The translations under genes and the position numbers were made by a program. The notes under the pieces were generated by a model. That model saw only the letters and a program-made list of their open reading frames with translations, ran no database searches and was not told the DNA's origin. This document shows positions 23,702 through 32,422 of a DNA stretch of 64,000 nt, piece by piece. The stretch covers positions 7,659,797 to 7,723,796 of the forward strand of contig NC_067204.1 in assembly GCF_026262505.1 (NCBI RefSeq). Direction: 5' to 3'. How positions within the stretch are numbered: the first letter of the stretch is position 1; every line of letters starts with the position of its first letter. Source of the stretch: Trichomonas vaginalis G3. Taxonomy: Eukaryota; Parabasalia; Trichomonadida; Trichomonadidae.

Positions 23702-24784
23702 ATGAGGCTTCATTACGAATATTTCTACCAACGCAGGTTAAATTTGCTCTTCTTAGCAGGTATCCTTGTGTACCTCTTCTTTGAGTACCAGAATATGGTT
23801 GAGTATGTCAAAAGATATCCAATTATCAAAAATGTTAAAAATTTAAATACAGATAAGCAAATTAAAGATGGTGACATCGTTTCTTTTGTAACAAACTATG
23901 TTAATTATAAAAAGACCACGGACGAAACTTATAATTTATCCATTGAATCAAGTTTAATTCAACATTCTCACATGCGATGTAACAAAAACATTAATATAGA
24001 AGAATCCAGATGGGATATAGTTGATAAATACACATACGTAACACCTTTTAAAGCAGGCAATTATTTAGTATCTCAAAATTTAATTTTCAAAACTTATTCT
24101 GGTTCACTAGAAAGTTACATTCCAACAAATGGTGAATCAAGACGCATCGCCGATGAAAATGATTTCACTTACATTGGTCAACAATGGTTCTACAAAGCTA
24201 AAAATTACGATGTAATTAGTTATCTCAAAGGAGGAAGTTTCAGATCACACAGAAGAGATAGCTATTTCGATAGTTATATTCAAACAAATGATCCCTTGGT
24301 GACTTTAGCATTAAATATTATCATTTACTTGATCAAGATTGCTTTTTCTGAAGACAGTCGACCAAAAGACGAATACGCTGATCTCTTCAGATACTGTTCA
24401 CATGGCGACGAAAGATTACAATTCATTACTTTCAGACCAAAAGAAATTTCAATTCTTGCCCAAATTCACAATACGACCTTACATTCATTCACATACAATG
24501 GACACGAACATGGTATAATCATGAAAGGAAAGGTTTCCCTTTCAAAATTATTGAGGCCACGAATTAAACGAGTAGATACCGTATTTATAATAGCGGCTAT
24601 AGTAATTACGTTGCTGATGACAAATGGAATCACTGATACCAATAAGGAGTTTAATGCAACATTATTATTATTCACTGCAATGATTTACGCATTCAGATCC
24701 TATTTCCTTAACTATAGTTATTACAATCGATCATTAGGAATATCCTTATTGTTCATCACTGTTTTCTATTATTATTATTTGTGA
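23702..24784 (+). CDS. Multi-pass membrane protein, TMEM43-like topology
   Basis: 360 residues. One membrane segment lies at the N-terminus (about residues 13-28, LNLLFLAGILVYLFFEY). A polar, probably lumenal domain of about 180 residues follows, with GDIVSFVTNYVNYKK and TYVTPFKAGNYLVSQN, then hydrophobic segments near 200-215 and three at the C-terminus (about 295-360) ending in YYYYL. This one-plus-three layout and the early GDIVSFV strand recall TMEM43/LUMA (DUF1625) proteins of the ER and nuclear envelope, but the similarity is weak and I treat it as a suggestion. The start codon is only 20 bp from the end of the transposon at 23681, so the native promoter has been displaced by 3 kb. No Inr-like motif is visible in the remaining leader. 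Confidence 0.7.
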   Translation: MRLHYEYFYQRRLNLLFLAGILVYLFFEYQNMVEYVKRYPIIKNVKNLNTDKQIKDGDIVSFVTNYVNYKKTTDETYNLSIESSLIQHSHMRCNKNINIEESRWDIVDKYTYVTPFKAGNYLVSQNLIFKTYSGSLESYIPTNGESRRIADENDFTYIGQQWFYKAKNYDVISYLKGGSFRSHRRDSYFDSYIQTNDPLVTLALNIIIYLIKIAFSEDSRPKDEYADLFRYCSHGDERLQFITFRPKEISILAQIHNTTLHSFTYNGHEHGIIMKGKVSLSKLLRPRIKRVDTVFIIAAIVITLLMTNGITDTNKEFNATLLLFTAMIYAFRSYFLNYSYYNRSLGISLLFITVFYYYYL

Positions 24785-25194
24785 GATATTTGATTGATAG
24801 GAACAATTAGTGGTATATTTCTTATCATTTCGAAATAAAGTTAAACATTTATTATTACTTATAAATTAAAACCAACATTTTTTAAAAATTATTTTGGAAT
24901 TTTTCATTTTTCAAAAGATCCATTAGCTAAAATCTATTTATTTTATCAGAAGACATAACCAAAATCCCAAATTCATAACATAATTAACGACAATAAAAAT
25001 TTGCAATTGCATTTTCATAATAGGATATATCATCAACTACAAATATGAAATCTTACATAATTTTAATTACATAATCAAATCATTTTCTTTAATTTTCGAT
25101 GGATTTCTAATTTTATTGAATAAGAAGAAGTTATGAGGACTTATATGAAACAGAAATCTAATTTATAAAACAAACATTATTTATTTCTTTAAAA
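24785..25194. other. Intergenic, 410 bp between convergent genes
   Basis: AT-rich spacer containing the 3' ends of the membrane-protein gene (plus) and the pseudokinase gene (minus). I see no hairpin or other gene. Confidence 0.5.
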
Positions 25195-27546
25195 TCAATG
25201 CGTTGATCTTGGTAAATGAGAAGATCTAATATTCTTTCTAATAATTGTTCCAAATTTTGCAAATTCCTTCTTCTTAAACTCTTGGTTGAGCACTTCCAAC
25301 GCTCTAGTTTCTTCAATTCTTTTTCCACATTTCGGAATTCTCGAAATGTTCGCGAAAAGTGGAATAACATGCGAAGCAACGTTATTAAACTTCTTGTATG
25401 ATAGTACTGATACATCTACCAAATCCACCAACATCGGCATCTCTTTCAAGAAAGCCAAATCCGAGAAAAATGTCAAAATGTGACACAAACTTTTTTCTTC
25501 ACCAGAAGAAACAGCTCCATTTAACAACATTCTCAAGACTCCACAATCTTCCCATACAGATACATCCTTATCAGACTTGATTCCGAATGCCTTCATCACT
25601 TCAATTATTGATCTAAGAGGTACTTGGTGCTTTGGTTTGCAGCATTTATATAATAAATACTTGAAATTTTCACTGTCTTTGAGTTGATTCATTATATTTG
25701 GATGTCTCATTGCAACCAAAGCTATTCTGAATGTGGATTCAACTGTTGGCAGTTTGTTACATAACCATGAATCATCTTTCATCAGTAATTCAGCACCATT
25801 CTTTTCAGAAGCGATTTTACAAAGCAACAAAGAAGCTCTGTTTGATTTTTGACTTCTTTTCAATAAAACATCAATTATGTCTTGAAAAACATCTTCATCA
25901 TTGATGTCTATTGTATCTAAAGAAAGCATCAAAGAGAGTATTGTCGGAGCAGTCTTTCCATCTTTCAGTAAATCCAATGCTTGCTCTGGATTTATCGATA
26001 AATTCTCTGCTTCAACAAATTGAAGACCTGTTAAAGCAACACAAACAGCGGTCTTCGATTTGGAATCAAGGAATTTGTTGAATAATGATGAACAAAGCTG
26101 GCCACGCTGGTTCTTGTAATCAGGAACTTTTTTACATAAAAAGTAAAAAAGTGACAAAAATGGAGCGGCCAAAGATTTTGAATCTTTGACATATTTCCAG
26201 GACGTCATAACGGCATCGAGAACTAGGAGTGGGTCATCCACTTCATCAACCTTTTTGGCAAGTTCCGAAGCAATAATAATGACTTTCTCCGGTTTCTTTC
26301 TCATTAAATATTTGATGAAAGGAGAAAATTCGGAATTTAATGCGTTCGGATAGTTGATAACTATGGCGTAGATGATGTCAAGGCCTTGATCTATCAATTC
26401 ATCACGATCTAGAGGCAGTCTGAGGTGTAAATGATTGGAACAAAACGATTCTGCATTTTTAGTTTTTGAAATTAAGGCCTGGCAAGCATCCAAAAGGTAT
26501 GAAAATATCTCTGATGAGGTCTTCTTCACGAAAAGCTTCTTGATTTCCCTGAAAAAGATGGGAACATATGGAGATTTTGGTTCTGGAATCACATTCTTCA
26601 GTTCGTCTTTGAAATGAGCGGCATCTGTATGAACCAAACCTTTGTACTTCTGAGTAAACATCTCTTCTTCGTCTGCAAGTAATGTTTGAATGGTCACATC
26701 TAATTTTGTATTATTTACATCGGGAAAAACTATTTCTTTCGAGCGTAGACTCTCAAGGATTTTCGCTATAGATGGTCTTTTGTCTGGTTTGTCCCAGCAA
26801 TCTGTGATTAATTTTGATAATTGCTGAGGAATTGTTGGAAGCTTGTAATTAACAATGTTGCTCCTAACTTCGCTTTGACTTTGACCGTTAAATGGAATTT
26901 CGCCCGTTAGGAATTGATAAACTAACGAGCCGAAGCTGAAAACATCATGTTTTTCTGTAAAAACTTCTCCTGCTAAGAATTCTGGTGAAAGCCAGTTATT
27001 TTCTTTAATCTTACCACTGGTGTAGACATTCTTTGGTGATTTTGAAGGGTAACGGCTGTTTCCAAAGCCAACTAGTTTTGTTTTACCGTATTTATCCAAA
27101 ATAATATTGCTTGGACATACATTTCCGTGAATAAAGTTCACTTCATGTATTTGCTTTAATGCAAAAGCTAACTCTAACAAAATACTGTTTAATTGAGTGA
27201 AATCTAATTTCTTTTGCTTTAAAAGAGTAGATAAATTTGCTTCTTCATAGCATTCTGTAACGATAATGAAAGGCGCTGTTACTGAATATCCTATTAACGA
27301 AGTTGAATATGGTGTTGATGTGGCAAAAATTGCTTGAATTTCCATAGCGTATGTTTTAATTTCATCTTTGCTTGGTTTATTATCATATATTCTTTTAATT
27401 GCTACTGTCGATCCGTCTTTCATTCGAGTTCCGTGATAAAACGTGGCTCTTTCTCCTTTTGCGAATTCATCTTTTTGAGTTACTTCCTTTCCAAGCTCCA
27501 AAACTTTTGGAATTCGGCTTTGGAGGGTGTTAAGGATATTAGACAT
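25195..27546 (-). CDS. TKL-like protein pseudokinase with C-terminal helical repeats
   Basis: 783 residues on the minus strand. Residues about 20-270 are a protein kinase domain. The Gly loop is degenerate (KGERATFYHG), and the beta-3 lysine is kept in VAIK (K51). The catalytic loop reads FIHGNVCPSN (HGN at 140-142) where active kinases have HRDxxxxN, and the Mg-binding motif reads GFG (160-162) instead of DFG. The activation segment and later lobe are well formed (WLSPEFLAGE, DVFSFGSLVYQFLTGEIPF). Loss of both catalytic Asp residues predicts a pseudokinase. From about 300 to the end the protein is helical (ARM/HEAT-like), with no membrane segment. T. vaginalis has a large TKL complement including many catalytically doubtful members. 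It could act as a scaffold or allosteric partner. Confidence 0.88.
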   Translation of the reverse strand: MSNILNTLQSRIPKVLELGKEVTQKDEFAKGERATFYHGTRMKDGSTVAIKRIYDNKPSKDEIKTYAMEIQAIFATSTPYSTSLIGYSVTAPFIIVTECYEEANLSTLLKQKKLDFTQLNSILLELAFALKQIHEVNFIHGNVCPSNIILDKYGKTKLVGFGNSRYPSKSPKNVYTSGKIKENNWLSPEFLAGEVFTEKHDVFSFGSLVYQFLTGEIPFNGQSQSEVRSNIVNYKLPTIPQQLSKLITDCWDKPDKRPSIAKILESLRSKEIVFPDVNNTKLDVTIQTLLADEEEMFTQKYKGLVHTDAAHFKDELKNVIPEPKSPYVPIFFREIKKLFVKKTSSEIFSYLLDACQALISKTKNAESFCSNHLHLRLPLDRDELIDQGLDIIYAIVINYPNALNSEFSPFIKYLMRKKPEKVIIIASELAKKVDEVDDPLLVLDAVMTSWKYVKDSKSLAAPFLSLFYFLCKKVPDYKNQRGQLCSSLFNKFLDSKSKTAVCVALTGLQFVEAENLSINPEQALDLLKDGKTAPTILSLMLSLDTIDINDEDVFQDIIDVLLKRSQKSNRASLLLCKIASEKNGAELLMKDDSWLCNKLPTVESTFRIALVAMRHPNIMNQLKDSENFKYLLYKCCKPKHQVPLRSIIEVMKAFGIKSDKDVSVWEDCGVLRMLLNGAVSSGEEKSLCHILTFFSDLAFLKEMPMLVDLVDVSVLSYKKFNNVASHVIPLFANISRIPKCGKRIEETRALEVLNQEFKKKEFAKFGTIIRKNIRSSHLPRSTH

Positions 27547-27818
27547 TAAATTCTAAAAAAAAATATCTGAGAGAATTTTAAAAAGCGAATCTTTACAAAA
27601 AGTGTCAGTTATTGCTTTTATTTGTCACTTTTACTCTCGGAGATTGACACTTTTATTGATCGAAAAATTGATCAAATCTTGAGAACTCCTATTCGCTCTC
27701 ACATAGATGCGTTCTTGAAAATAGCGTATAAAATACTCAGTTTGTGGAATAAAAAACAAATATTTATTAACAAAAATATAGATTTGAACAGATATATAAG
27801 GAGTATAACAATCAGTAG

Positions 27819-28490
27819 TTAATCAGAAAGCATAATTTTGAATCCTTTGTCATCATCACTTCCGCTATTATCTAAATTTCGTAAATTATTGTAAAGACTT
27901 TCAATAAGACCGCTACTATCAAGATCATTATCATCTTGATTAAGGGATGAGTTTGAATTATTTGGAATTATGCCCTTGAGAGGCGTTTTGCGGTTTTCAG
28001 ATAATTTCGATGTTCTAATGCTGCTAATCGAATTAGAATTGCGCTTTGGCACATAGTTATTGAATTCTATATGGTTTTTCTTCATGAAATTAACTTTTTC
28101 TTCTGGATCAAGGTAAGATAAAGCTTGCATTTTAGCATTTTGTACTTCATTATAGAAAGAAAGCCATTTAACTGGAACTTCTTGTGAATCTAAGAGTTTA
28201 GAGTTTGTAATTAATGAAATTTGTGAATCTACTTCCGGAATTTTTGGTTTTGAAGTGATAGATTTTTGAAATGCAACCTTAGAGTTCTTTAAAATAGGCT
28301 TTGGTTGAATTTTAATATTGAGTATGGGTTCATCATCTATTGATTCATCCGAAAAATCATTTTGGAGAATTTTTTCTTCATTATCAGAGTTTCCAGGACT
28401 AGAATAGAATGGCACATATCTAACTTCATCTGACTCATCATTAATGGACGATTCATTTAGTTGTTCGCTATCAAAATCTTCAGTTTCCAT
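27819..28490 (-). CDS. Acidic, Ser/Asn-rich hypothetical protein
   Basis: 223 residues starting METEDFDSEQLNESS. The first 60 residues are strongly acidic. A short conserved-looking block is in the middle (PVKWLSFYNEVQNAKMQALS, then LDPEEKVNFMKKNH), and the tail is Ser/Asn-rich and ends DKGFKIMLSD. There is no membrane segment or known domain. The composition suggests a largely disordered protein with one helical motif. It lies 272 bp upstream of the pseudokinase in the same direction. I do not recognise a family. Confidence 0.7.
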   Translation of the reverse strand: METEDFDSEQLNESSINDESDEVRYVPFYSSPGNSDNEEKILQNDFSDESIDDEPILNIKIQPKPILKNSKVAFQKSITSKPKIPEVDSQISLITNSKLLDSQEVPVKWLSFYNEVQNAKMQALSYLDPEEKVNFMKKNHIEFNNYVPKRNSNSISSIRTSKLSENRKTPLKGIIPNNSNSSLNQDDNDLDSSGLIESLYNNLRNLDNSGSDDDKGFKIMLSD

Positions 28491-29097
28491 TTTTGGAAAA
28501 GAAGGAAAAGTTTTGATTACAAAGGATATTTAAGTTTTGGCATTAGAATTTCTGAGGTTAAAAATCACCAATCTCAAAAGATTGTGGCATTTTGATATTG
28601 TTTTCAATATTGTATTAGAAATTCTCAAAAATAGACTTATCTCGTATGCATAATCAAAAAGCCTTACTAGCAGAATATTCAAAGTTAAAGTCCAATCTGC
28701 AAGGATACAATATTATAATTCAAGCATTGTATTTAACAGCGAATGTTTCATCATATGTAGAATTTCAATCCAAATCATCATGGCTATAATGCTGCTCATA
28801 TAATTTGCTATATTGATAAATTTAAAGTATATCACAATCAAAAAATTAGATTGTTCCTGTCTGGAGATAACATGTGAAGAGACCTTCAAGAATATTAGCT
28901 AATATGTAAAGAAGTATACCTACAAAGCTTCAGAACCAATCAACAATAAACAACAACAAAATTATAACACATGGCGTATGCAATTCTTATCTCCCACAAC
29001 CATGAATGAGCTTACTAAAACATCATTTTATCACGTCGCTTCTGCAATTTTTGAATTCAAATCAAAAATCTGTCACTTTTCACTCTCAATTACAATT
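28491..29097. promoter_or_regulatory. Divergent intergenic region with an Inr-like pair at its right end
   Basis: About 600 bp between divergent genes. TCACT at 29073-29077 and again at 29080-29084 matches the trichomonad initiator and lies 13-25 bp before the ATG at 29098. This argues that the longer in-frame reading from 28978 is not used. No Inr is evident next to the minus-strand start at 28490. Confidence 0.5.
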
Positions 29098-30840
29098 ATG
29101 TCTAGACGCAAGCCTTTATTCACAGATTCCAGTTCTTCCGATGAAAATGATAATATAAACAGGAAACCAATAAGACGATTAAGCTCATCAGACAGTTCTT
29201 CATCATCTGATGAATCAAGTTTAAGAAAACCTAAAAACTCAGGCAAACGATCAACAAATAAGCAAGATAGCAGTGATTTTGAATCTAAATCATCAAAATC
29301 ACAAAATAAACCATCAAATAGCAAAAAACGGACAATCCAATTTTCAAGTTCTTCAGATGATAGCGAACCTGTTTTACCTAAACAAAAACCACAGCCATCC
29401 AAACTACCTACTCTTTCAGATTCATCAGATTCAGAAAGTTTTCCTCAAAAGAAGAAAGGATCAAGAATTCTTCAGAGCTCAAGCGACGAACCGTATAGCT
29501 CATCTAGTAGTGAATCTGAAAGACAAGCCCCTCCTCCATTCAAACCTCAAAGATTACCACCTCCAAGTTCTGATTCTTCTTCAGATGAGATTCCAGAAAG
29601 ATCTCCCAAGCTGAAACCATACAGACCATCATCAATAGTAAGTTCTGACTCCTTATCAAGTACTCCTCCACCATCTAAAAAACAATCTGCAAGAAAACAG
29701 GAATCTTCCTCTTCTCCGCAGCGATCTCCATCTACAAAGGATTATTCAGATGAACAAGAATCATCTACTTCATATGTTCATTCTGAATCTGACTCTGACT
29801 CTGAATCTTCTGAGCAAACAAGTTCAAGTTCTTCAACTCCACCTCCAAATAAGAAACCAGCAAATAACTCTGATTCTGACTCAGATACATCATCTTCTAT
29901 TCCACCAAGAATGAGATCCAAACTATCATCAGATGATAGCTCTTGGAGTGATGGCCTAAAGAACATGAAGAAAGCCAAAGAAGAACAAGAACTTAAACTC
30001 AAACTCGAACAAGAAGAAAAAGAAAAGAAAGAAAGAGAAGAAAGAGAAAAGAGAGAGCAAGAAGAAAAGCTAAAGAGAGAAAAGGAAGAAAGAGAAAGAA
30101 AAGAAAAAGAGGAGAGAGAAAAGAAAGAAAGGGAAGAAAAAGAGAGACAAGAAAGAGAACAAGAAAAGAAACCTAAGAGTAAGAAACATAAGAAATCATC
30201 ATCATCTTCGTCATCTTCTTCTGATAGTGAGGAAACATCAGTGATGAAGAGAAAAGAAGTATCTACTGCTCCAGAAGATTCAGACAGTAAAATACAAATT
30301 CCGAAGAAAGAAAGCAGTACAAGTAGTCCTTCAATGATCAAAACTGCTTATTCAACACCACCAAGACCGACAATACTAAGAAGACATCACACAACACCAT
30401 TGTCATTCCTTCCAGAAAAGGAATTGTCTCCAGCAAGAAAAACAAGAAAAGAACCAAAAGTTCAATACGAAGATTTCAATCCTTTCTCTTTCTTAACTCC
30501 AGAATTACCACCAGCTGAAAGTGAGGATGAATCAATCTCTGTCGCATTCAAGCCACAAGTTGTAGAATATAAAGATCCGAAGTATGATCCAGTAAATCCT
30601 GAAAAACCTCCACATCATAAGGCTGATTTGAGTAAAATTGATGAAAGTAAGTTGGATTCAGATGATGGTGTTATTAATATTCCAAAGAATAAGAGAAAGA
30701 GAATCATTAAAGCTAAAGAATTGGAATGGACGTTCGATCTTCCAATTATTAAACAACCTCCAGTGAAAAAGATTGTCGAAGAGCTTACAAAGCAATACTC
30801 AATACGTCCTTTATCAGGATCTCTTGCTAGGAACTATTAA
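29098..30840 (+). CDS. Ser-rich/charged low-complexity protein with conserved C-terminus
   Basis: 580 residues from the ATG at 29098 (MSRRKPLFTDSSSSDE). I preferred this start to the upstream in-frame ATG at 28978 because the Inr-like motifs lie between the two. Residues 1-280 are Ser/Asp/Glu-rich with repeated SSDSS and PPPS motifs, which suit CK2-type phosphorylation. About 290-365 is a long Lys/Glu/Arg run that should form a single charged helix (EKKEREEREK pattern). The C-terminal 100 residues are more ordered, with FNPFSFLTPELPP and a basic patch NKRKRIIKAKELEW followed by TFDLPIIKQPP. The layout recalls nuclear splicing, chromatin or nucleolar phosphoproteins, but no domain is recognised, so function is not assigned. 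Confidence 0.8.
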   Translation: MSRRKPLFTDSSSSDENDNINRKPIRRLSSSDSSSSSDESSLRKPKNSGKRSTNKQDSSDFESKSSKSQNKPSNSKKRTIQFSSSSDDSEPVLPKQKPQPSKLPTLSDSSDSESFPQKKKGSRILQSSSDEPYSSSSSESERQAPPPFKPQRLPPPSSDSSSDEIPERSPKLKPYRPSSIVSSDSLSSTPPPSKKQSARKQESSSSPQRSPSTKDYSDEQESSTSYVHSESDSDSESSEQTSSSSSTPPPNKKPANNSDSDSDTSSSIPPRMRSKLSSDDSSWSDGLKNMKKAKEEQELKLKLEQEEKEKKEREEREKREQEEKLKREKEERERKEKEEREKKEREEKERQEREQEKKPKSKKHKKSSSSSSSSSDSEETSVMKRKEVSTAPEDSDSKIQIPKKESSTSSPSMIKTAYSTPPRPTILRRHHTTPLSFLPEKELSPARKTRKEPKVQYEDFNPFSFLTPELPPAESEDESISVAFKPQVVEYKDPKYDPVNPEKPPHHKADLSKIDESKLDSDDGVINIPKNKRKRIIKAKELEWTFDLPIIKQPPVKKIVEELTKQYSIRPLSGSLARNY

Positions 30841-31181
30841 TTTTATTTTTTTGTTTATTTTTATTAATAAAATTTGTTAAAAAACCTTTTTATAATGAAA
30901 CTCAACTCAAATTGTTTCTTTTTAGCAGGAATATGCTATGATTAATTAAATATTTATCGATGTTTCCGGTGATTTAAAAACGACTATAATTTTGTATGGG
31001 CGTATTCAGATATGTTACGTGTATTTTTATATTAAGGATGGTTTAAAGTTGTTTCGATAAAGATAGAAGGTTAAACTCCAAATTATATCTAAACGTTATT
31101 TTTCAAAATGATCGATCTGTCATAAACATACATTTTCTAAAAGATTATAAGGCAATTAACATAAACATAATAACAATTTAT
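30841..31181. other. Intergenic, 341 bp between convergent genes
   Basis: AT-rich spacer. No feature was seen beyond the two 3' ends. Confidence 0.5.
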
Positions 31182-31913
31182 TTATAAATCAAAATCAATA
31201 TCAAAATTGTTCCACATCCCGAAGGAATCATCTTCAAATTTGATACCGGTATCTAAATCCATATGGTCTTTAATATCAAATTCTTGGAATGTTGGTGGTT
31301 CGAGATTGACCGGATCCGCAACTGAAATTTCAATTACGTGGTTGGATTCTTGCTCGTTTTTTGCATCTGGTGGTGGGGTTGGAAAATCAGGTGCGGCAGA
31401 ATTTTGGATTAATTTTTCCATTGTTGGGTTAATGAGAACCCTTGGAACGAAATTCTTTGGAAGGACATGAGTATGTGGTGTCTGAGCTTTCCTTCTAATT
31501 GTCCATTGGCGCAATTCTTTGAAATTATCTTTCCAAAATGGGAAAAGATTAATTAAAACGGATGATGTGTCTGTTGAAGCAACAGGTGATGCATATCCAA
31601 TCATTTGAAGTGAACCATTGATGGAAGACTTGCACTTTTGGAGTAAAATTCTGAGTTGACGAGTGTTGATTGCAAGATCTTCACCAACCCAATACATTCC
31701 GCATACAATACCTCTTTGGAGGTCTCCGGAATCGCCACGCATTACGAATGCCTTGATTGTTTCGACAACATCGACAAACGTTTCTGCACTCTTGTTACGG
31801 CGATTCTTGCATGCTGGAGATGTAAGCATATCTCTCATGCGGAGGTATCCTTCTCTGTCGCTTAAGGATAATTTTTCCCATTCGACAATAGACATATCGG
31901 AAGGCGCCTCCAT
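31182..31913 (-). CDS. Initiator-binding domain (IBD, IBP39-like) transcription factor
   Basis: 243 residues from the ATG at 31913. I chose it over the ATG 18 codons upstream because TCACA, a good Inr, lies between them. Residues about 8-125 match the parabasalid-specific initiator-binding domain: WEKLSLSDREGYLRMRDML, then RGDSGDLQRGIVCGMYWVG, AINTRQLRILLQKCKSSING and SLQMIGY. In IBP39 this winged-helix domain reads the Inr through its recognition helix (the KSSING region). The C-terminal half has a basic stretch (LRQWTIRRKAQT), then becomes Pro-rich and ends very acidic with IKFEDDSFGMWNNFDIDFDL. IBP39 likewise uses an acidic, aromatic C-terminal tail to touch the RNA polymerase II CTD. It is probably a nuclear core-promoter factor, one of a paralogous family. 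Confidence 0.9.
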   Translation of the reverse strand: MEAPSDMSIVEWEKLSLSDREGYLRMRDMLTSPACKNRRNKSAETFVDVVETIKAFVMRGDSGDLQRGIVCGMYWVGEDLAINTRQLRILLQKCKSSINGSLQMIGYASPVASTDTSSVLINLFPFWKDNFKELRQWTIRRKAQTPHTHVLPKNFVPRVLINPTMEKLIQNSAAPDFPTPPPDAKNEQESNHVIEISVADPVNLEPPTFQEFDIKDHMDLDTGIKFEDDSFGMWNNFDIDFDL

Positions 31914-31916
31914 AAT

Positions 31917-31921
31917 TGTGA
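31917..31921 (-). promoter_or_regulatory. Inr-like motif TCACA for the IBD gene
   Basis: On the minus strand TCACA lies 3 bp before the ATG at 31913, inside a longer upstream open frame. It fits TCA(C/T)(A/T) and would give a 5' UTR of about 6 nt. The gene for an Inr-binding protein may thus itself use an Inr. Confidence 0.45.
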
Positions 31922-32422
31922 TGATGGTTATATAGTCGGCCAAGCAAACAGCGGTTATCTCTTTCAATTCTGATTTCGGAAATAATGAGTCAGAAAAAAT
32001 CGTATTAAGCTTTTATTGATGATTAAGGAAATATTCATTTTAACGCCAATTAAAATTAATTAAAGGTGCTCATAATAATTGAATAGCATTGAAAAACATC
32101 AATTATTTATTCATCTTCTTTTGTAATATTGATTACCAACAAAATATCCAAAAACAACAATTAAAATCAAACCCATTTTGAGAGTATTGAAAATCAGAAA
32201 AATTTTTAAATAAGGATATAAAATAAGATTACATATCATTATTCATAAATTATTCTGTAAAACTTGAATTGAAAACGAGTAGCACTGTAAGTCAAATCAA
32301 TACACATTTCAGACAGGATTTTTTTTTTGACTCGCTATCAATAAATATATCTCATATCATATTAGAATTATTAAAAAGCAATATATAACATTTCAAATAT
32401 AAGTATAAAAAAATTTTAAGAT
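31922..32422. other. Intergenic, about 500 bp
   Basis: AT-rich spacer between two minus-strand genes, holding the 3' end of the talin-like gene and the upstream region of the IBD gene. Nothing else is recognised. Confidence 0.5.

Noticed and set aside
28978-29097. Upstream in-frame ATG extending the Ser-rich protein by 40 residues
   Set aside because: Two Inr-like TCACT motifs lie between the two ATGs, and the extension differs in composition. The start at 29098 is preferred.
29778-30341. 187-codon minus-strand frame, Ser/Leu/Phe-rich
   Set aside because: Antisense image of the Lys/Glu and Ser low-complexity region of the 29098-30840 gene.
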